The position numbers and the translations under genes were made by a program. The notes under the pieces are model-generated. The model was not told the origin of the DNA and made no database searches. It worked only from the letters and a program-made list of their open reading frames with translations. This document shows, in pieces, positions 7,792 through 16,046 of a DNA stretch of 52,548 nt (position 1 is the stretch's first letter; the number at the start of each line of letters is the position of its first letter). Origin of the DNA: Sphaerisporangium rufum (GTDB taxonomy: Bacteria > Actinomycetota > Actinomycetes > Streptosporangiales > Streptosporangiaceae); assembly GCF_016863395.1 (NCBI RefSeq), contig NZ_BOOU01000097.1:1-52548 (forward strand). Reading direction: 5' to 3'.

Positions 7792-8634
7792 TCAGCGGCC
7801 GATGTCGGCCAGCCACTGCCCGATGGAGCGGGGGGTGACACCGAGCAGCTTCTGGGCGGAGTTCTCCGGCGCGATCGAGCGGTCCGGGAGCATGCTCATG
7901 GCCGCGTAGATCCCGGCCACGTCGGCGGCAGCGCCCTCGCCGATCAGAGGTGCGATGGAGGTGCGCATCTGCTCGGGGGTGATCTGCTCGAAGACCACGT
8001 TCTTGCCGAAGTGGGCGCCGAACGCCTCGGCCAGGTCCGGTCCGGTGATCGCCGGGTACTGGCCGACGGAGACCACGCCGGTGATGTCCGGGCGATCGAG
8101 CAGGGCGACGGCGACGTCGGCGACGTCCAGGTGCGACGCCCAGGAGACGGGGAAGTCGGCGCGGATCGGGTAGGGCAGCGCGCCCCGCTGTCGGACCGCG
8201 TCGATGACGAAGGGCATGAGCAGGTTCTCCAGGTACAGCGTGGGCTCGATCACCGCGTGGGACACCCCCACGTCCGCCAGGCCGCTGACCAGCATCGCGG
8301 CCGCGCCACCGATGCCGGGGTCGATGGGGTGACCGCTGGTGGAGAACACCACGCGGGCCGGTCGGGCCTCGCGGAGGGCGGCGACGATGTTGCGCGCGTA
8401 GGTCTGCCGGTCTTCTTCGGCGGCTACCGGCAGATGGACGAACACCGCGCCGGCATTCCGGTACGCCTCGGCCAGTTCTTCCGGGGAGGAGTATCGGGCG
8501 GCCGCCACGCGCGCGCCGTCCACGACGGCATCGGGGTCGCGGGTCAGAGCGGTCACCGGCTTACCCGCGGCGGCGAGGGCGGCGACGACGGGAGAACCCT
8601 GGGCGCCGGTGGCGCCGTGAATCACGTAGGTCAT
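7792..8634 (-). CDS. NmrA-like NAD(P)-binding reductase
   Basis: A 280-residue atypical SDR. The cofactor loop GATGAQG is at residues 7-13 and strand-turn TALTRDP near 29-35, both typical of NmrA/HSCARG and azoreductase-like proteins. The canonical YxxxK pair is not evident. Relatives act as NADPH-dependent quinone or azo reductases or as redox sensors. It is divergent from an HxlR regulator across a short operator region, the usual layout for an HxlR-controlled reductase induced by electrophiles. Confidence 0.8.
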   Translation of the reverse strand: MTYVIHGATGAQGSPVVAALAAAGKPVTALTRDPDAVVDGARVAAARYSSPEELAEAYRNAGAVFVHLPVAAEEDRQTYARNIVAALREARPARVVFSTSGHPIDPGIGGAAAMLVSGLADVGVSHAVIEPTLYLENLLMPFVIDAVRQRGALPYPIRADFPVSWASHLDVADVAVALLDRPDITGVVSVGQYPAITGPDLAEAFGAHFGKNVVFEQITPEQMRTSIAPLIGEGAAADVAGIYAAMSMLPDRSIAPENSAQKLLGVTPRSIGQWLADIGR

Positions 8635-8640
8635 CCCCCA

Positions 8641-8681
8641 ATTAGTGCATAGGATGCACCAGTTACATCAACTGCACTAAT
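8641..8681. promoter_or_regulatory. Divergent operator between nmrA-like and hxlR-like genes
   Basis: ATTAGTGCA (8641-8649) and TGCACTAAT (8673-8681) are perfect inverted arms. Inside the left half TGCAT-AGG-ATGCA (8646-8658) is a second palindrome. The three GTGCA/TGCAC half-sites within 41 bp are well placed for cooperative binding by the HxlR dimer and for control of both genes. Confidence 0.6.
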
Positions 8682-8697
8682 GGGTAAGATCGAGAAT

Positions 8698-9033
8698 GTG
8701 ACCGATTCCTCGCTTCCCGAGTGCGGTGTCGCTCGATTCCTCGTCCTGCTCAACGGTCCATGGGCCACCCTGATCGTGCGCGAATTACTACGCGGTCCCC
8801 ACCGCTTCACCGAGCTGCGCGACGCGCTACCCGGCATCAGCCCGCACACCCTGACCAGCAGGCTGCGCCAATTCGAGCGGCACGGCATCGTGACGCGCAC
8901 CACATACGCGGAGATCCCGCCACGCGTCGAGTACGAGCTCACGCCTCTCGGCGCGGGGCTGCGTGACGTCCTGGAGGCCATGGGGACCTGGGCCATGGCG
9001 GTGCCGGATCCCGGGACGGAGGTCACCATCTGA
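8698..9033 (+). CDS. HxlR-family winged-helix regulator
   Basis: About 111 residues from GTG 8698. An in-frame ATG at 8680 would give 117 but lies inside the operator palindrome, so the later start is preferred. The sequence has the HxlR signature: a conserved Cys near the N-terminus (PECGVARFL), GPWATLIVRELLRGPHRF for helix 1 and wing approach, then SPHTLTSRLRQFERHGIV as recognition helix, and YELTPLG before the C-terminal dimer helix. The N-terminal Cys may be a redox or electrophile sensor, as in HypR/QorR. It probably represses the divergent reductase and itself. Confidence 0.85.
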   Translation: MTDSSLPECGVARFLVLLNGPWATLIVRELLRGPHRFTELRDALPGISPHTLTSRLRQFERHGIVTRTTYAEIPPRVEYELTPLGAGLRDVLEAMGTWAMAVPDPGTEVTI

Positions 9034-9069
9034 TACGCGTTTAGTCATCTCGATCAGCGTCAGGACAGC

Positions 9070-9098
9070 TTGACGTCAGGTCGGCCTGACGCAATACT
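9070..9098 (+). promoter_or_regulatory. Consensus promoter with an embedded operator, leaderless transcript
   Basis: TTGACG (9070-9075), a 17-bp spacer and AATACT (9093-9098) make a good sigma-70-type promoter. The predicted start falls on the A of the ATG at 9105, implying a leaderless mRNA. CGTCAGG (9074-9080) and CCTGACG (9085-9091) form a perfect inverted repeat across the spacer, where a bound repressor would block RNA polymerase. Confidence 0.65.
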
Positions 9099-9104
9099 CG
9101 CGGC

Positions 9105-9539
9105 ATGTTCACTCCGGACGATCTCGAACGACAATTCACGCTGCTGAGCGCGGCCGCGCGCCATGACGCGCTGCGCACCCGGGAGGCCCTCGCCGCCCCG
9201 GCCGAGGAGGACGATCCCGCGTCCCCGCCGATGGACGACACGCGGCCGCTGACCCGGGAGGAGGCGCTGGAGCTTCTCGCGCTGAGCGAGGTGATCGCCC
9301 GGAAGGCGGCCTACGGGCGCCAGCTCACCGTGCGATCGGCCCGCCGGGCCGGAGCCTCGTGGTCGCAGATCGGTGCCGCGGTGGGCACCACCAAGCAGTC
9401 CGCCTGGGAGGCGCACCAGCGCTGGATCGACGAGCAGGGCCGGCAGCAGGCCGAAGGGCACTGGGGCTGGGACGGCGACGAGGTGGCGGCCGCCCGCGCC
9501 CTGGCGGGCCGGCCCGAAGATCAGGAGGCCGCCGAATGA
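9105..9539 (+). CDS. Small protein with a possible helix-turn-helix, coupled to an epoxide hydrolase
   Basis: A 144-residue acidic protein of no family I can name. Residues about 68-105 ([20 protein letters not shown] and following) look like a helix-turn-helix of the sigma-70 region-4 or homeodomain-like type, with SWSQIG as the second helix start. Similar small actinomycete proteins are annotated as hypothetical. Its stop overlaps the epoxide hydrolase start (ATGA), and its promoter carries a palindrome over the spacer, so autoregulation of the two-gene operon is the simplest idea. That is inferred, not shown. Confidence 0.6.
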   Translation: MFTPDDLERQFTLLSAAARHDALRTREALAAPAEEDDPASPPMDDTRPLTREEALELLALSEVIARKAAYGRQLTVRSARRAGASWSQIGAAVGTTKQSAWEAHQRWIDEQGRQQAEGHWGWDGDEVAAARALAGRPEDQEAAE

Positions 9540-10705
9540 GCGGGATCGACCAGGCTGCGATGCGGCCCTTCATCCTGGACGTCCCCCAGCGGGAGCTGGA
9601 CGACCTGGCCGCCCGTCTGGCCGCCACCAGGTGGCCCGACGACCCGGTCGGCGACTGGTCGCAGGGGGTGCCGGCCGTCTACCTCAAGGAACTGGCCGAG
9701 TACTGGCGCACCACCTATGACTGGCGGGCCCAGGAGGCGCTGCTCAACCGCTTTCCGCAGTTCACCACCACCATCGACGGCGCCAATGTGCATTTCCTGC
9801 ACGTCCGCTCGCCGCGGTCCGATGCGCTGCCCCTGCTGATCACCCACGGCTGGCCGGGTTCGGTCGTCGAGTTCCTCGACGTCATCGAGCCGCTGGCTGA
9901 TCCCGCGGCGCACGGCGGCGACCTGGCGGACGCCTTCCACCTGGTCATCCCGTCCATCCCGGGATACGGGCTCTCCGGTCCCACCCGGGAGGGCGGCTGG
10001 GACGTACCGCGGGTGGCCGGCGCCTGGGCGGAGCTGATGAGGCGCCTGGGCTACCGCCGCTACGGCGCCCAGGGCGGCGACTGGGGGCACGCGATCACCC
10101 GGGAACTGGCCGTCATCGACGCCGGCCGCGTCGCGGCGATCCACCTCAACACCCTGCTGACGCTTCCGCCCGCGGACCCGGCCGAGGCCGCGGAGCTCAC
10201 CGACGAGGACCGGGAACGGCTTGATCAGTTCATGAGCGCCGTACCGGAGATGTCGGGCTATGCACAGATTCAGGGCACCCGCCCGCAGACGCTGGCCTAC
10301 GGACTCACCGACTCTCCGGTCGGGCAGCTCGCCTGGATCACCGAGAAGTTCAAGGAGTGGACGGACTGCTCCGGGACCCCCGAAGAGGCGATCTCCCGCG
10401 ACCGGCTGCTGACCAACGTGATGCTCTACTGGCTCACCGCGACGGCCGGATCGTCCGCCCGGCACTATTGGGAGGACGCCCACGCCACCCGTCCGCCGCG
10501 CACCGAGCCCCGTACGACGCCCACCGGGGTGGCGGTCTTCGCCGGTGACGTCGCCCGTCCGGTCCGGCGGCTCGCCGAGCGCACCGACAACATCGTCCAC
10601 TGGTCGGAGTTCGATCGAGGGGGACATTTCGCCGCGATGGAGGAACCGGACCTGTTCGTCGACGACGTCCGCGCCTTCTTCCGCCCGTTCCGGCCGGGGC
10701 CGTGA
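9536..10705 (+). CDS. Epoxide hydrolase with N-terminal EHN domain
   Basis: 389 residues. The N-terminal microsomal-type EHN domain occupies about 10-110, followed by an alpha/beta-hydrolase core. HGWPGS at 104-109 forms the oxyanion hole. Asp182 in GGDWG is the nucleophile, and the late His is in RGGHFAAME near residue 365, preceding the C-terminal DDVRAFF helix. The enzyme should open epoxides by forming an ester intermediate on Asp182. The start was placed at ATG 9536, overlapping the preceding stop, because the EHN domain begins directly after it. A strong terminator follows at 10729. Confidence 0.88.
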   Translation: MSGIDQAAMRPFILDVPQRELDDLAARLAATRWPDDPVGDWSQGVPAVYLKELAEYWRTTYDWRAQEALLNRFPQFTTTIDGANVHFLHVRSPRSDALPLLITHGWPGSVVEFLDVIEPLADPAAHGGDLADAFHLVIPSIPGYGLSGPTREGGWDVPRVAGAWAELMRRLGYRRYGAQGGDWGHAITRELAVIDAGRVAAIHLNTLLTLPPADPAEAAELTDEDRERLDQFMSAVPEMSGYAQIQGTRPQTLAYGLTDSPVGQLAWITEKFKEWTDCSGTPEEAISRDRLLTNVMLYWLTATAGSSARHYWEDAHATRPPRTEPRTTPTGVAVFAGDVARPVRRLAERTDNIVHWSEFDRGGHFAAMEEPDLFVDDVRAFFRPFRPGP

Positions 10706-10728
10706 ACCGGAACCTCACCGGCCGTACT

Positions 10729-10755
10729 CGGGATGCCGGCCCGGCCGGCATCCCG
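10729..10755 (+). terminator. Terminator after the epoxide hydrolase
   Basis: CGGGATGCCGG (10729-10739) pairs perfectly with CCGGCATCCCG (10745-10755) around a 5-base loop, 24 bp after the stop codon. Confidence 0.75.
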
Positions 10756-10840
10756 CTCCGGGGGCGGGCGCCGTCCGGGAGCGCCGGCGGCGCCGTGTAC
10801 CGGTGGTGGCGCACCGGCCCGGTCCCGTGCCACACTCAGC

Positions 10841-10869
10841 GTTATAGAACTCTCTATTGAGTTATAGAG
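10841..10869 (+). promoter_or_regulatory. Operator region before trpB, probable GntR target
   Basis: GTTATAGA occurs twice in direct orientation (10841-10848 and 10861-10868), and CTCTAT (10852-10857) pairs with ATAGAG (10864-10869). This AT-rich patch lies just upstream of the trpB start at 10885. The GntR regulator at the end of the same operon is the likely binder. Confidence 0.5.
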
Positions 10870-10884
10870 CGATGGGAGCATGGA

Positions 10885-12090
10885 ATGCGAGATGCGCGGA
10901 CGTGGCACCCGCCGGCCCCGCCCGGCGGGACGATGGGCGAACCGGGGGCCCGGGGCCGGTTCGGCGACTACGGCGGACGGTACGCGCCGGAGTCGCTGGT
11001 GCAGGCGTGCCGCGAGGTGGAGGAGGCGTTCCGGGAGGCCTGGCGGGATCCCGGATTCCGCGGCACCCTGGCCGGGCTGCTCGCCGAGCACGCCGGGCGG
11101 CCCACCCCGCTGACCCCGGCCCGCCGGCTGTCGGAGGCGCTGGGCGTGCGGCTGTACCTCAAGCGGGAGGACCTCACTCACACCGGGTCCCACAAAATCA
11201 ACAACGTGCTGGGCCAGGCCCTGCTGGCCACCCGGATGGGACGGCGCCGGCTGATCGCTGAGACCGGGGCGGGCCAGCACGGGGTGGCCACCGCGACCGC
11301 CGCCGCGCTGCTCGGCCTGGACGCCACCGTGTTCATGGGCGAGCGCGACATCGAGCGGCAGTCGCTGAACGTCTTCCGGATGCGCATGCTGGGCGCCGAG
11401 GTGGTCCCGGTGACCTCGGGTAGCCGTACCCTCAAGGACGCGACCAGCGAGGCGATGCGGCACTGGGTGGGCATGACCGCCGACTCCCACTACTGCATCG
11501 GCTCGGTCATCGGGCCGGACCCCTATCCGTGGATGGTCAAGGAGTTCCAGCGGGTCATCGGCGACGAGGCCCGCGGGCAGTTCGCCGCCGAGCTGCGGAC
11601 CGGCGTGCCGGACCTGGTGGTCGCGTGCGTCGGCGGCGGATCCAACGCGGCCGGCACGTTCGCCGGGTTCGCCGACACCACCGCCCGGCTGGTCGGCGTC
11701 GAGGCGGCGGGCGGCGCCGGGGCGGCCCGCGGCCGGGTCGGCGTCCTGCACGGCTGCCGCTCGCTGTTCCTGCAGGACGGCGACGGCCAGATCGTCGAGG
11801 CGCGCTCCATCGCCGCCGGGCTCGACTACCCCGGTGTCGGCCCCGAGCACGCCCACCTGCGCGACCTGGGCCGGGCCCGCTACGTGACGGTGACCGACGA
11901 GGAGGCGGTCGGCGCTGCGGTCCGGCTGGCCCGCACCGAAGGCATCGTCCCGGCGCTGGAGTCGGCGCACGCCCTCGCCTGGGTGATCCGCGCGGCGGGC
12001 GGCGGCGAGCTGCCCGCCGGATCGACGGTGCTGATGACGTTGTCCGGCCGGGGCGACAAGGACGTCGCGACCTTCAAGGAGCTGCTGTGA
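10885..12090 (+). CDS. trpB: Tryptophan synthase beta chain
   Basis: 401 residues, the full length of TrpB1. The PLP lysine is Lys104 in HTGSHKINN. GGGSNA, the phosphate-binding loop, lies near residue 251, and the conserved ETGAGQHGVATA stretch is near 126. It condenses indole with serine to give tryptophan. ATG 10885 is preferred because GGGAG lies six bases upstream; a second in-frame ATG at 10933 would remove 16 residues. It is unusual in standing apart from trpE, trpC and trpD and in being followed by a GntR regulator, so it is probably a second trpB. Confidence 0.92.
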   Translation: MRDARTWHPPAPPGGTMGEPGARGRFGDYGGRYAPESLVQACREVEEAFREAWRDPGFRGTLAGLLAEHAGRPTPLTPARRLSEALGVRLYLKREDLTHTGSHKINNVLGQALLATRMGRRRLIAETGAGQHGVATATAAALLGLDATVFMGERDIERQSLNVFRMRMLGAEVVPVTSGSRTLKDATSEAMRHWVGMTADSHYCIGSVIGPDPYPWMVKEFQRVIGDEARGQFAAELRTGVPDLVVACVGGGSNAAGTFAGFADTTARLVGVEAAGGAGAARGRVGVLHGCRSLFLQDGDGQIVEARSIAAGLDYPGVGPEHAHLRDLGRARYVTVTDEEAVGAAVRLARTEGIVPALESAHALAWVIRAAGGGELPAGSTVLMTLSGRGDKDVATFKELL

Positions 12091-12905
12091 CCGAGCCGAC
12101 CACCCTGGCCGCGGGTGCGGTCGAGCTCCATCTGCGTGCCCGCCGGGACGCCGGCCGCGGCCTGCTCATGCCCTACCTCACCGGCGGCGTCACCCCCGGC
12201 TGGACGGATCACCTGCGGGCGTTCGCCGCCGCGGGGGCGGACGCGATCGAGATCGGCCTGCCCTTCTCCGACCCCACGCTGGACGGCGTCACCATCCAGC
12301 AGTCCAGTGAAGTCGCACTGGCGCGGGGAGCGAGCACCCGCCGGATCTTGGCCGGCCTTTCCGGCCTGCCGGACCTCGGGGTGCCGCTGGTGGCCAGCAC
12401 CTACTACAACCTGGTGCTGCACGACGGTCCCGAGGCGTTCTGCGCCGCGCTGCGCCGGGCCGGTGTCGACGGCCTGATCGTGGCGGACCTGCCGGTGCAC
12501 GAGGCGGACGAGCTGGCGGAGGTGGCCGCCGGCGCCGGGGTCGAACTGGTCCTGCTGGCGTCGCCGGTCACGCCGCAGGATCGGCTGGCGGAGATCGCCG
12601 CTCGCAGCCGCGGGTTCGTCTACGCGGTGTCGCTGATGGGCACCACCGGCGAGCGGGCCGCCCTCGCCGCGTCGGCGGCCGAGCTCACCGGGCGGATCAG
12701 GCAGGTCACCGACCGGCCGGTGTTGCTAGGATTCGGCATCTCCACCCCGGACCAGGCACGCGAGGCCCGCCGGCACGCCGACGGCGTGGTGGTCGGCGCC
12801 GCGGTCATGCGGCGGGTGCGCGACGGCGCCGGGCCGGACGACCTGCGGGCCTACCTCACGACCCTGCGGCAGGCCCTCGACCAGGAGTGTGACCCACCAC
12901 CATGA
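12087..12905 (+). CDS. trpA: Tryptophan synthase alpha chain
   Basis: 272 residues from GTG 12087, which overlaps the trpB stop (GTGA). The barrel has both catalytic acids: Glu55 in IEIGLPFSDP and Asp66 in LDGVTIQ. A phosphate-binding LLGFGIS lies near residue 215. It cleaves indole-3-glycerol phosphate and channels indole to TrpB. Intact catalytic residues in both subunits argue that this extra copy is functional. The stop overlaps the gntR start (ATGA), so the three genes are one transcript. Confidence 0.92.
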   Translation: MTEPTTLAAGAVELHLRARRDAGRGLLMPYLTGGVTPGWTDHLRAFAAAGADAIEIGLPFSDPTLDGVTIQQSSEVALARGASTRRILAGLSGLPDLGVPLVASTYYNLVLHDGPEAFCAALRRAGVDGLIVADLPVHEADELAEVAAGAGVELVLLASPVTPQDRLAEIAARSRGFVYAVSLMGTTGERAALAASAAELTGRIRQVTDRPVLLGFGISTPDQAREARRHADGVVVGAAVMRRVRDGAGPDDLRAYLTTLRQALDQECDPPP

Positions 12906-13657
12906 CCCCCGACGCCGGGCACGAGGCGAGATACCGCGCCATCGCCGCCGACCTCGCCGCCAAGATCCGGTCGGGACACTATGCCCCCGGTGCGGCCCTG
13001 CCGCCGCAGCGGGAACTGAGCGCCTCCTACGGGGTGACCCTCATGACGTTGCGCCAGGCGTTGCGGGAGCTCAGCGACGAGAAGCTGATCGTGCAGCGGC
13101 CCGGCCGGGGTACGTTCGTCGCACCGCCGCATCTGGCCTACCAGCTCGATTCGCTGCGTAGCCTGGTCGACGACCTGCGCAAGCAGGGGCACGACGTGCG
13201 CACCGCGGTGGCCGGCCGGGCGGTGCGCCGGGCCCCCGCCCGGATCGCCGCGGCGCTGCGGCTGCCCCCCGGGGAGACCGCCCTGCGGCTGGAGCGGGTC
13301 CGTGAGTTCGCCGGCCGTCCAGCCGTCCACCAGGTGTCCTGGGTCCGCCGGCCGGTGGCCGACCGGATCCGCGACCGCGACTTCACCGCCGTCTCGCTCT
13401 ACACGGCCCTCGCCGACGCGGGGGTGACGGTCGCCCGGGCGTCGGAGGTCGTCCGGCCCGGCCTGCTCGACCCGGCGGCCGCCCGCCACCTGCACGAGCC
13501 GCCGGGCAGCCCGGTGCTCGTCAGCACCCGGATCACCTACACCCTGGACGCCACGCCCGTGGTGTCCGACCATGCCACCATCCTCGGCAGCATGATGGAG
13601 ATCCGCACCGAACGCGCCGCCACCGGCCTGTCCGTCACCTGGGGTGCCACCAGCTGA
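12902..13657 (+). CDS. GntR-family regulator with UTRA (HutC-type) effector domain
   Basis: 251 residues. The winged helix is at about 8-75 (RYRAIAADLAAKIRSGHYAP, then the typical PPQRELSASYGVTLMTLRQA recognition segment). The UTRA ligand domain follows to about 245, with ALRLERVREFAG as its characteristic opening. UTRA domains bind small organic molecules. Being the last gene of a trpBA transcript, it likely represses its own operon through the repeats at 10841-10869. The inducer might be tryptophan-related, but that is a guess. Confidence 0.85.
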   Translation: MTPDAGHEARYRAIAADLAAKIRSGHYAPGAALPPQRELSASYGVTLMTLRQALRELSDEKLIVQRPGRGTFVAPPHLAYQLDSLRSLVDDLRKQGHDVRTAVAGRAVRRAPARIAAALRLPPGETALRLERVREFAGRPAVHQVSWVRRPVADRIRDRDFTAVSLYTALADAGVTVARASEVVRPGLLDPAAARHLHEPPGSPVLVSTRITYTLDATPVVSDHATILGSMMEIRTERAATGLSVTWGATS

Positions 13658-13764
13658 GCCCTCGGCACGGCCGCGGCCGGCCGCCCCGGCTCGGCGGCCC
13701 TCCCCCGGGCCGTCCCGGCGATACCTCCCTCCGGACGGTCGCCCCGGGCGGGACCGTGCGCCGT

Positions 13765-14214
13765 TCAGCCGGAGCCGGCGAGCGCGGCGGCCAGGTCCGG
13801 GAGGCGTCCGAGCGCGTGCGCGATGCCCAGGGTGTGCTGGTACTCCCGCCACCGCACGACCTTGCCGTCCCTGACCCGCAGCACGCCGATGAACGGCGCG
13901 GCGGCGCGGCGGCCGGTCGCGGTGACGACGCCATGCAGCTCGTACTCCACCACGACGACCTGCGGGTCGGTGGTGTCGTGGATGACGACGTTGTCCACTC
14001 CCGTGAAGCGCACCGGGAAGGTGGCCCGTTCGTCCGCCGTGGCCGTCAGGAACTCCTCGCGGCCCGCGAAGCGGGCCGGCCGGCCGGGGGCGGCGAACGG
14101 CGTCTCGATCACCACGTCCTCGGCGAGCAGGTCACCGAAGTCCTCCCCGTCGATCCAGCACCGTGTCATGCGTTCGAACGTCTCTCGGGGTCCTGAGCCG
14201 CTGGTGATGGGCAT
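13765..14214 (-). CDS. SnoaL/NTF2-like fold protein
   Basis: 149 residues with the cone-shaped NTF2 pattern: helix ETFERMTRCWID, then acidic DFGDLLAEDVVIETPF, then alternating beta strands VVVVEYELHGVV and FIGVLRVRDGKVVRWREYQ. Members include polyketide cyclases, ketosteroid isomerase and limonene-epoxide hydrolase, but many have no known activity. AAGGAGC precedes the ATG. It is divergent from a TetR regulator with two operator copies between them, so it is very likely that regulator's target. Confidence 0.75.
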   Translation of the reverse strand: MPITSGSGPRETFERMTRCWIDGEDFGDLLAEDVVIETPFAAPGRPARFAGREEFLTATADERATFPVRFTGVDNVVIHDTTDPQVVVVEYELHGVVTATGRRAAAPFIGVLRVRDGKVVRWREYQHTLGIAHALGRLPDLAAALAGSG

Positions 14215-14238
14215 GGGCGGGCTCCTTCATAGATTAAT

Positions 14239-14279
14239 ATGAGTTGATACTCATCTTATTATCATGAGTGACGACTCAG
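14239..14279. promoter_or_regulatory. Two tandem TetR operators between snoaL-like and tetR genes
   Basis: ATGAGT-TGAT-ACTCAT (14239-14254) is a perfect palindrome. ATGAGT-GACG-ACTCAG (14264-14279) is a second copy with one mismatch, centred 25 bp away. The AT-rich stretch between and around them should contain both divergent promoters. Confidence 0.7.
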
Positions 14280-14299
14280 GTTGTCAAAGGAGGCCGAGC

Positions 14300-14875
14300 A
14301 TGGTCGCATCGTCCGCGGGCGAGACGCGCCCGCTGCGCGCGGACGCCCGCCGGAACCGCGAACGGATCCTCGGCGCGGCCGGGGCGGTGTTCGCCGAGCA
14401 CGGTCCGGCCGCCTCCACCGAGCAGGTCGCCGAACGGGCGGGCGTGGCGATCGGCACCGTGTTCCGTCACTTCCCCACCAAGCGGGACCTGCTACAGGCG
14501 ATCATGAAGGACCTGCTCGCCCGGCTCACCGCGGAGGCGACCGCGCTGGCCGCCGACGGTGACCCCGCGACGGCGCTGTTCACGTTCTTCGCCCGGCTCG
14601 TCGAGCAGTCGGCGAACCAGAAGACCGTCATCGAGTCGCTCACCGAGACGGGCACCGACCTGCCGATGGCCGGCGCGGTGGGCCCGTTCCGCGACCAGAT
14701 CGCCACGCTGCTGGAACGGGCGCAGGCGGCCGGGGCGGTACGCCCCGGCGTCCGGACCGACGAGGTGATGGCGCTGCTCGCCGCCCAGTGCCAGGGCGCG
14801 CTGCACGGCGGCTGGGACGCCGACCTGCGCGGCCGCACCCTCGCCATCGTCTTCGCCGGCCTGCGGCACCCCTGA
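14300..14875 (+). CDS. TetR/AcrR-family regulator
   Basis: 191 residues from ATG 14300, chosen because AAAGGAGG (14286-14293) sits six bases upstream and because an earlier in-frame ATG (14264) lies inside the second operator. The helix-turn-helix is at about 20-60 (ILGAAGAVFAEHGPAASTEQ, then IGTVFRHFPTKRDLL). The C-terminal ligand domain is of the TetR_C type with FARLVEQSANQ. It is divergent from the SnoaL-like gene and presumably represses it and itself. Confidence 0.85.
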   Translation: MVASSAGETRPLRADARRNRERILGAAGAVFAEHGPAASTEQVAERAGVAIGTVFRHFPTKRDLLQAIMKDLLARLTAEATALAADGDPATALFTFFARLVEQSANQKTVIESLTETGTDLPMAGAVGPFRDQIATLLERAQAAGAVRPGVRTDEVMALLAAQCQGALHGGWDADLRGRTLAIVFAGLRHP

Positions 14876-15017
14876 CCGCGGCCGCTCGTCCGCCTGGCGA
14901 CATCGGGGCCGGCCGCGAGACGGCAGGGACCGCCGCAGCTCTCGACCGCCGCCCGGCGCTCGAAGACGTGGAGCCTTTCCGCTGCTCACGCCCCAACAAG
15001 TCTCGATCGGGGAACTC

Positions 15018-15037
15018 TGTACCTATCGGTATGTACA
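15018..15037 (+). promoter_or_regulatory. TetR operator ahead of the tetR-cupin operon
   Basis: TGTACCTATCGGTATGTACA is a 20-bp palindrome with one mismatched pair. It ends 8 bp before the GTG at 15046, so repressor bound here would block the transcript of the following TetR and cupin genes. Confidence 0.6.
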
Positions 15038-15045
15038 CTGGTGAG

Positions 15046-15633
15046 GTGAACGCCAGGGAACGGCTGGTCGAAAGCGCCCGCGCGCTGCTGTGGGAACGCG
15101 GCTACGTCGGCACCAGCCCCAAGACCATCCAGCAGCGGGCCGATGCCGGCCAGGGCAGCATGTACCACCACTTCGCCGGCAAGGAGGACCTGGCGGAGGC
15201 CGCCATCCGCCGCACCGCCGGCGAGCTGCGCGCCGCCGCCGACGCGCTGTTGTCCGGGCCCGGTACCGCCATCGACCGCGTCACCGCCTACCTGCGCCGC
15301 GAACGCGACGTTCTGCGCGGCTGCCCGATCGGCCGGCTGACCCAGGACCCCGACGTCATGGTCACCCCCGCCCTGCGGGCGCCGCTCGAGGAGACCTTCG
15401 GGTGGCTGCGCGCCCGGCTGGCCGCGGTGGTGCGGGAGGGCGTCGACCGCGGCGAACTCCGACCCACCCTGGACCCGGCCGCCACCGCCGCCGCGATCGT
15501 CGCCACCCTGCAAGGTGGATATGTCCTGGCCCGGGCCGCGGGCACCACCGAACCGTTCGACCAGGCGGTCGGCGGCATCCTCGCGCTCCTCGGCGCGCAC
15601 ACCGTCCGGCCACGACCGAAGGAAGGGCACTGA
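15046..15633 (+). CDS. TetR-family regulator with conserved GCPIGRL effector-domain motif
   Basis: 195 residues from GTG 15046; an in-frame ATG at 15031 lies within the operator and is disfavoured. The HTH (about 5-50) has QQRADAGQGSMYHHFAGKEDL as recognition part. The effector domain carries RGCPIGRL near residue 90, a motif of the YxaF/LmrA-like TetR group, whose ligands are often aromatic compounds. Three bases separate its stop from the cupin ATG, so the two are co-transcribed. Confidence 0.82.
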   Translation: MNARERLVESARALLWERGYVGTSPKTIQQRADAGQGSMYHHFAGKEDLAEAAIRRTAGELRAAADALLSGPGTAIDRVTAYLRRERDVLRGCPIGRLTQDPDVMVTPALRAPLEETFGWLRARLAAVVREGVDRGELRPTLDPAATAAAIVATLQGGYVLARAAGTTEPFDQAVGGILALLGAHTVRPRPKEGH

Positions 15634-15636
15634 GCC

Positions 15637-16002
15637 ATGAGTATCACCCGCGACCCCGCCGATGACATCCCGCCGGTCACCCGTGCCCTGGTGCTGGACC
15701 AGGCCCTGCCGGCCCCGCACGGCACCCACCGGGTGCAGGTCCGGCGCATCACCATCGCGCCCGGGCAGGCCAGCGGGCTGCACGTGCACAACGGCCCGGT
15801 CTTCGGCAGCATCGAGACCGGTTCGGCGGTCTACCAGATCGACGGCGCGGCGGCGACCGTCCTCGGGTCCGGAGACGTGTTCTACGAGCCCGCGGGCGTG
15901 CGCGTCGCCCGCTTCGACGCCGGGAACGACGGCGTGACGTTCCTGGGTTACTTCCTGCTGGCCGCGGGCCAGACCTCCGAACTCGAGTTCCCCGACGACT
16001 GA
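15637..16002 (+). CDS. Single-domain cupin
   Basis: 121 residues with the two cupin motifs: G-x5-HVHN (IAPGQASGLHVHNGPVFGSI, about 43-62) and a second motif with a PAGVRVARFDAG turn near 88-99. The metal-binding pattern is incomplete because the second motif lacks the usual histidine, so it may not be an enzyme. It follows the TetR gene by three bases and is probably its regulated partner. Convergent with the chimera at 16047, with a shared hairpin between. Confidence 0.72.
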   Translation: MSITRDPADDIPPVTRALVLDQALPAPHGTHRVQVRRITIAPGQASGLHVHNGPVFGSIETGSAVYQIDGAAATVLGSGDVFYEPAGVRVARFDAGNDGVTFLGYFLLAAGQTSELEFPDD

Positions 16003-16003
16003 G

Positions 16004-16040
16004 GCCGGCCCCCGGACCTCGTCCGCACCGGGGCGCCGGC
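16004..16040. terminator. Hairpin between convergent cupin and ABC-acylase genes
   Basis: GCCGGCCCCCGG (16004-16015) pairs with CCGGGG-C-GCCGGC (16028-16040), with one bulged base and a 12-base loop. It lies between two facing stop codons and could act in both directions. Confidence 0.5.
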
Positions 16041-16046
16041 AGCGGG

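Noticed and set aside
11529-12086. 458-residue version of trpA
   Set aside because: The extra part is trpB read out of frame; GTG 12087 restores a normal TrpA length.
13765-16002. Possible polyketide-type biosynthetic cluster suggested by SnoaL-like, cupin, ABM, BtrH-like and trpBA genes
   Set aside because: No PKS, NRPS, terpene synthase, carrier protein or glycosyltransferase is seen in 52 kb, and each gene has its own regulator.
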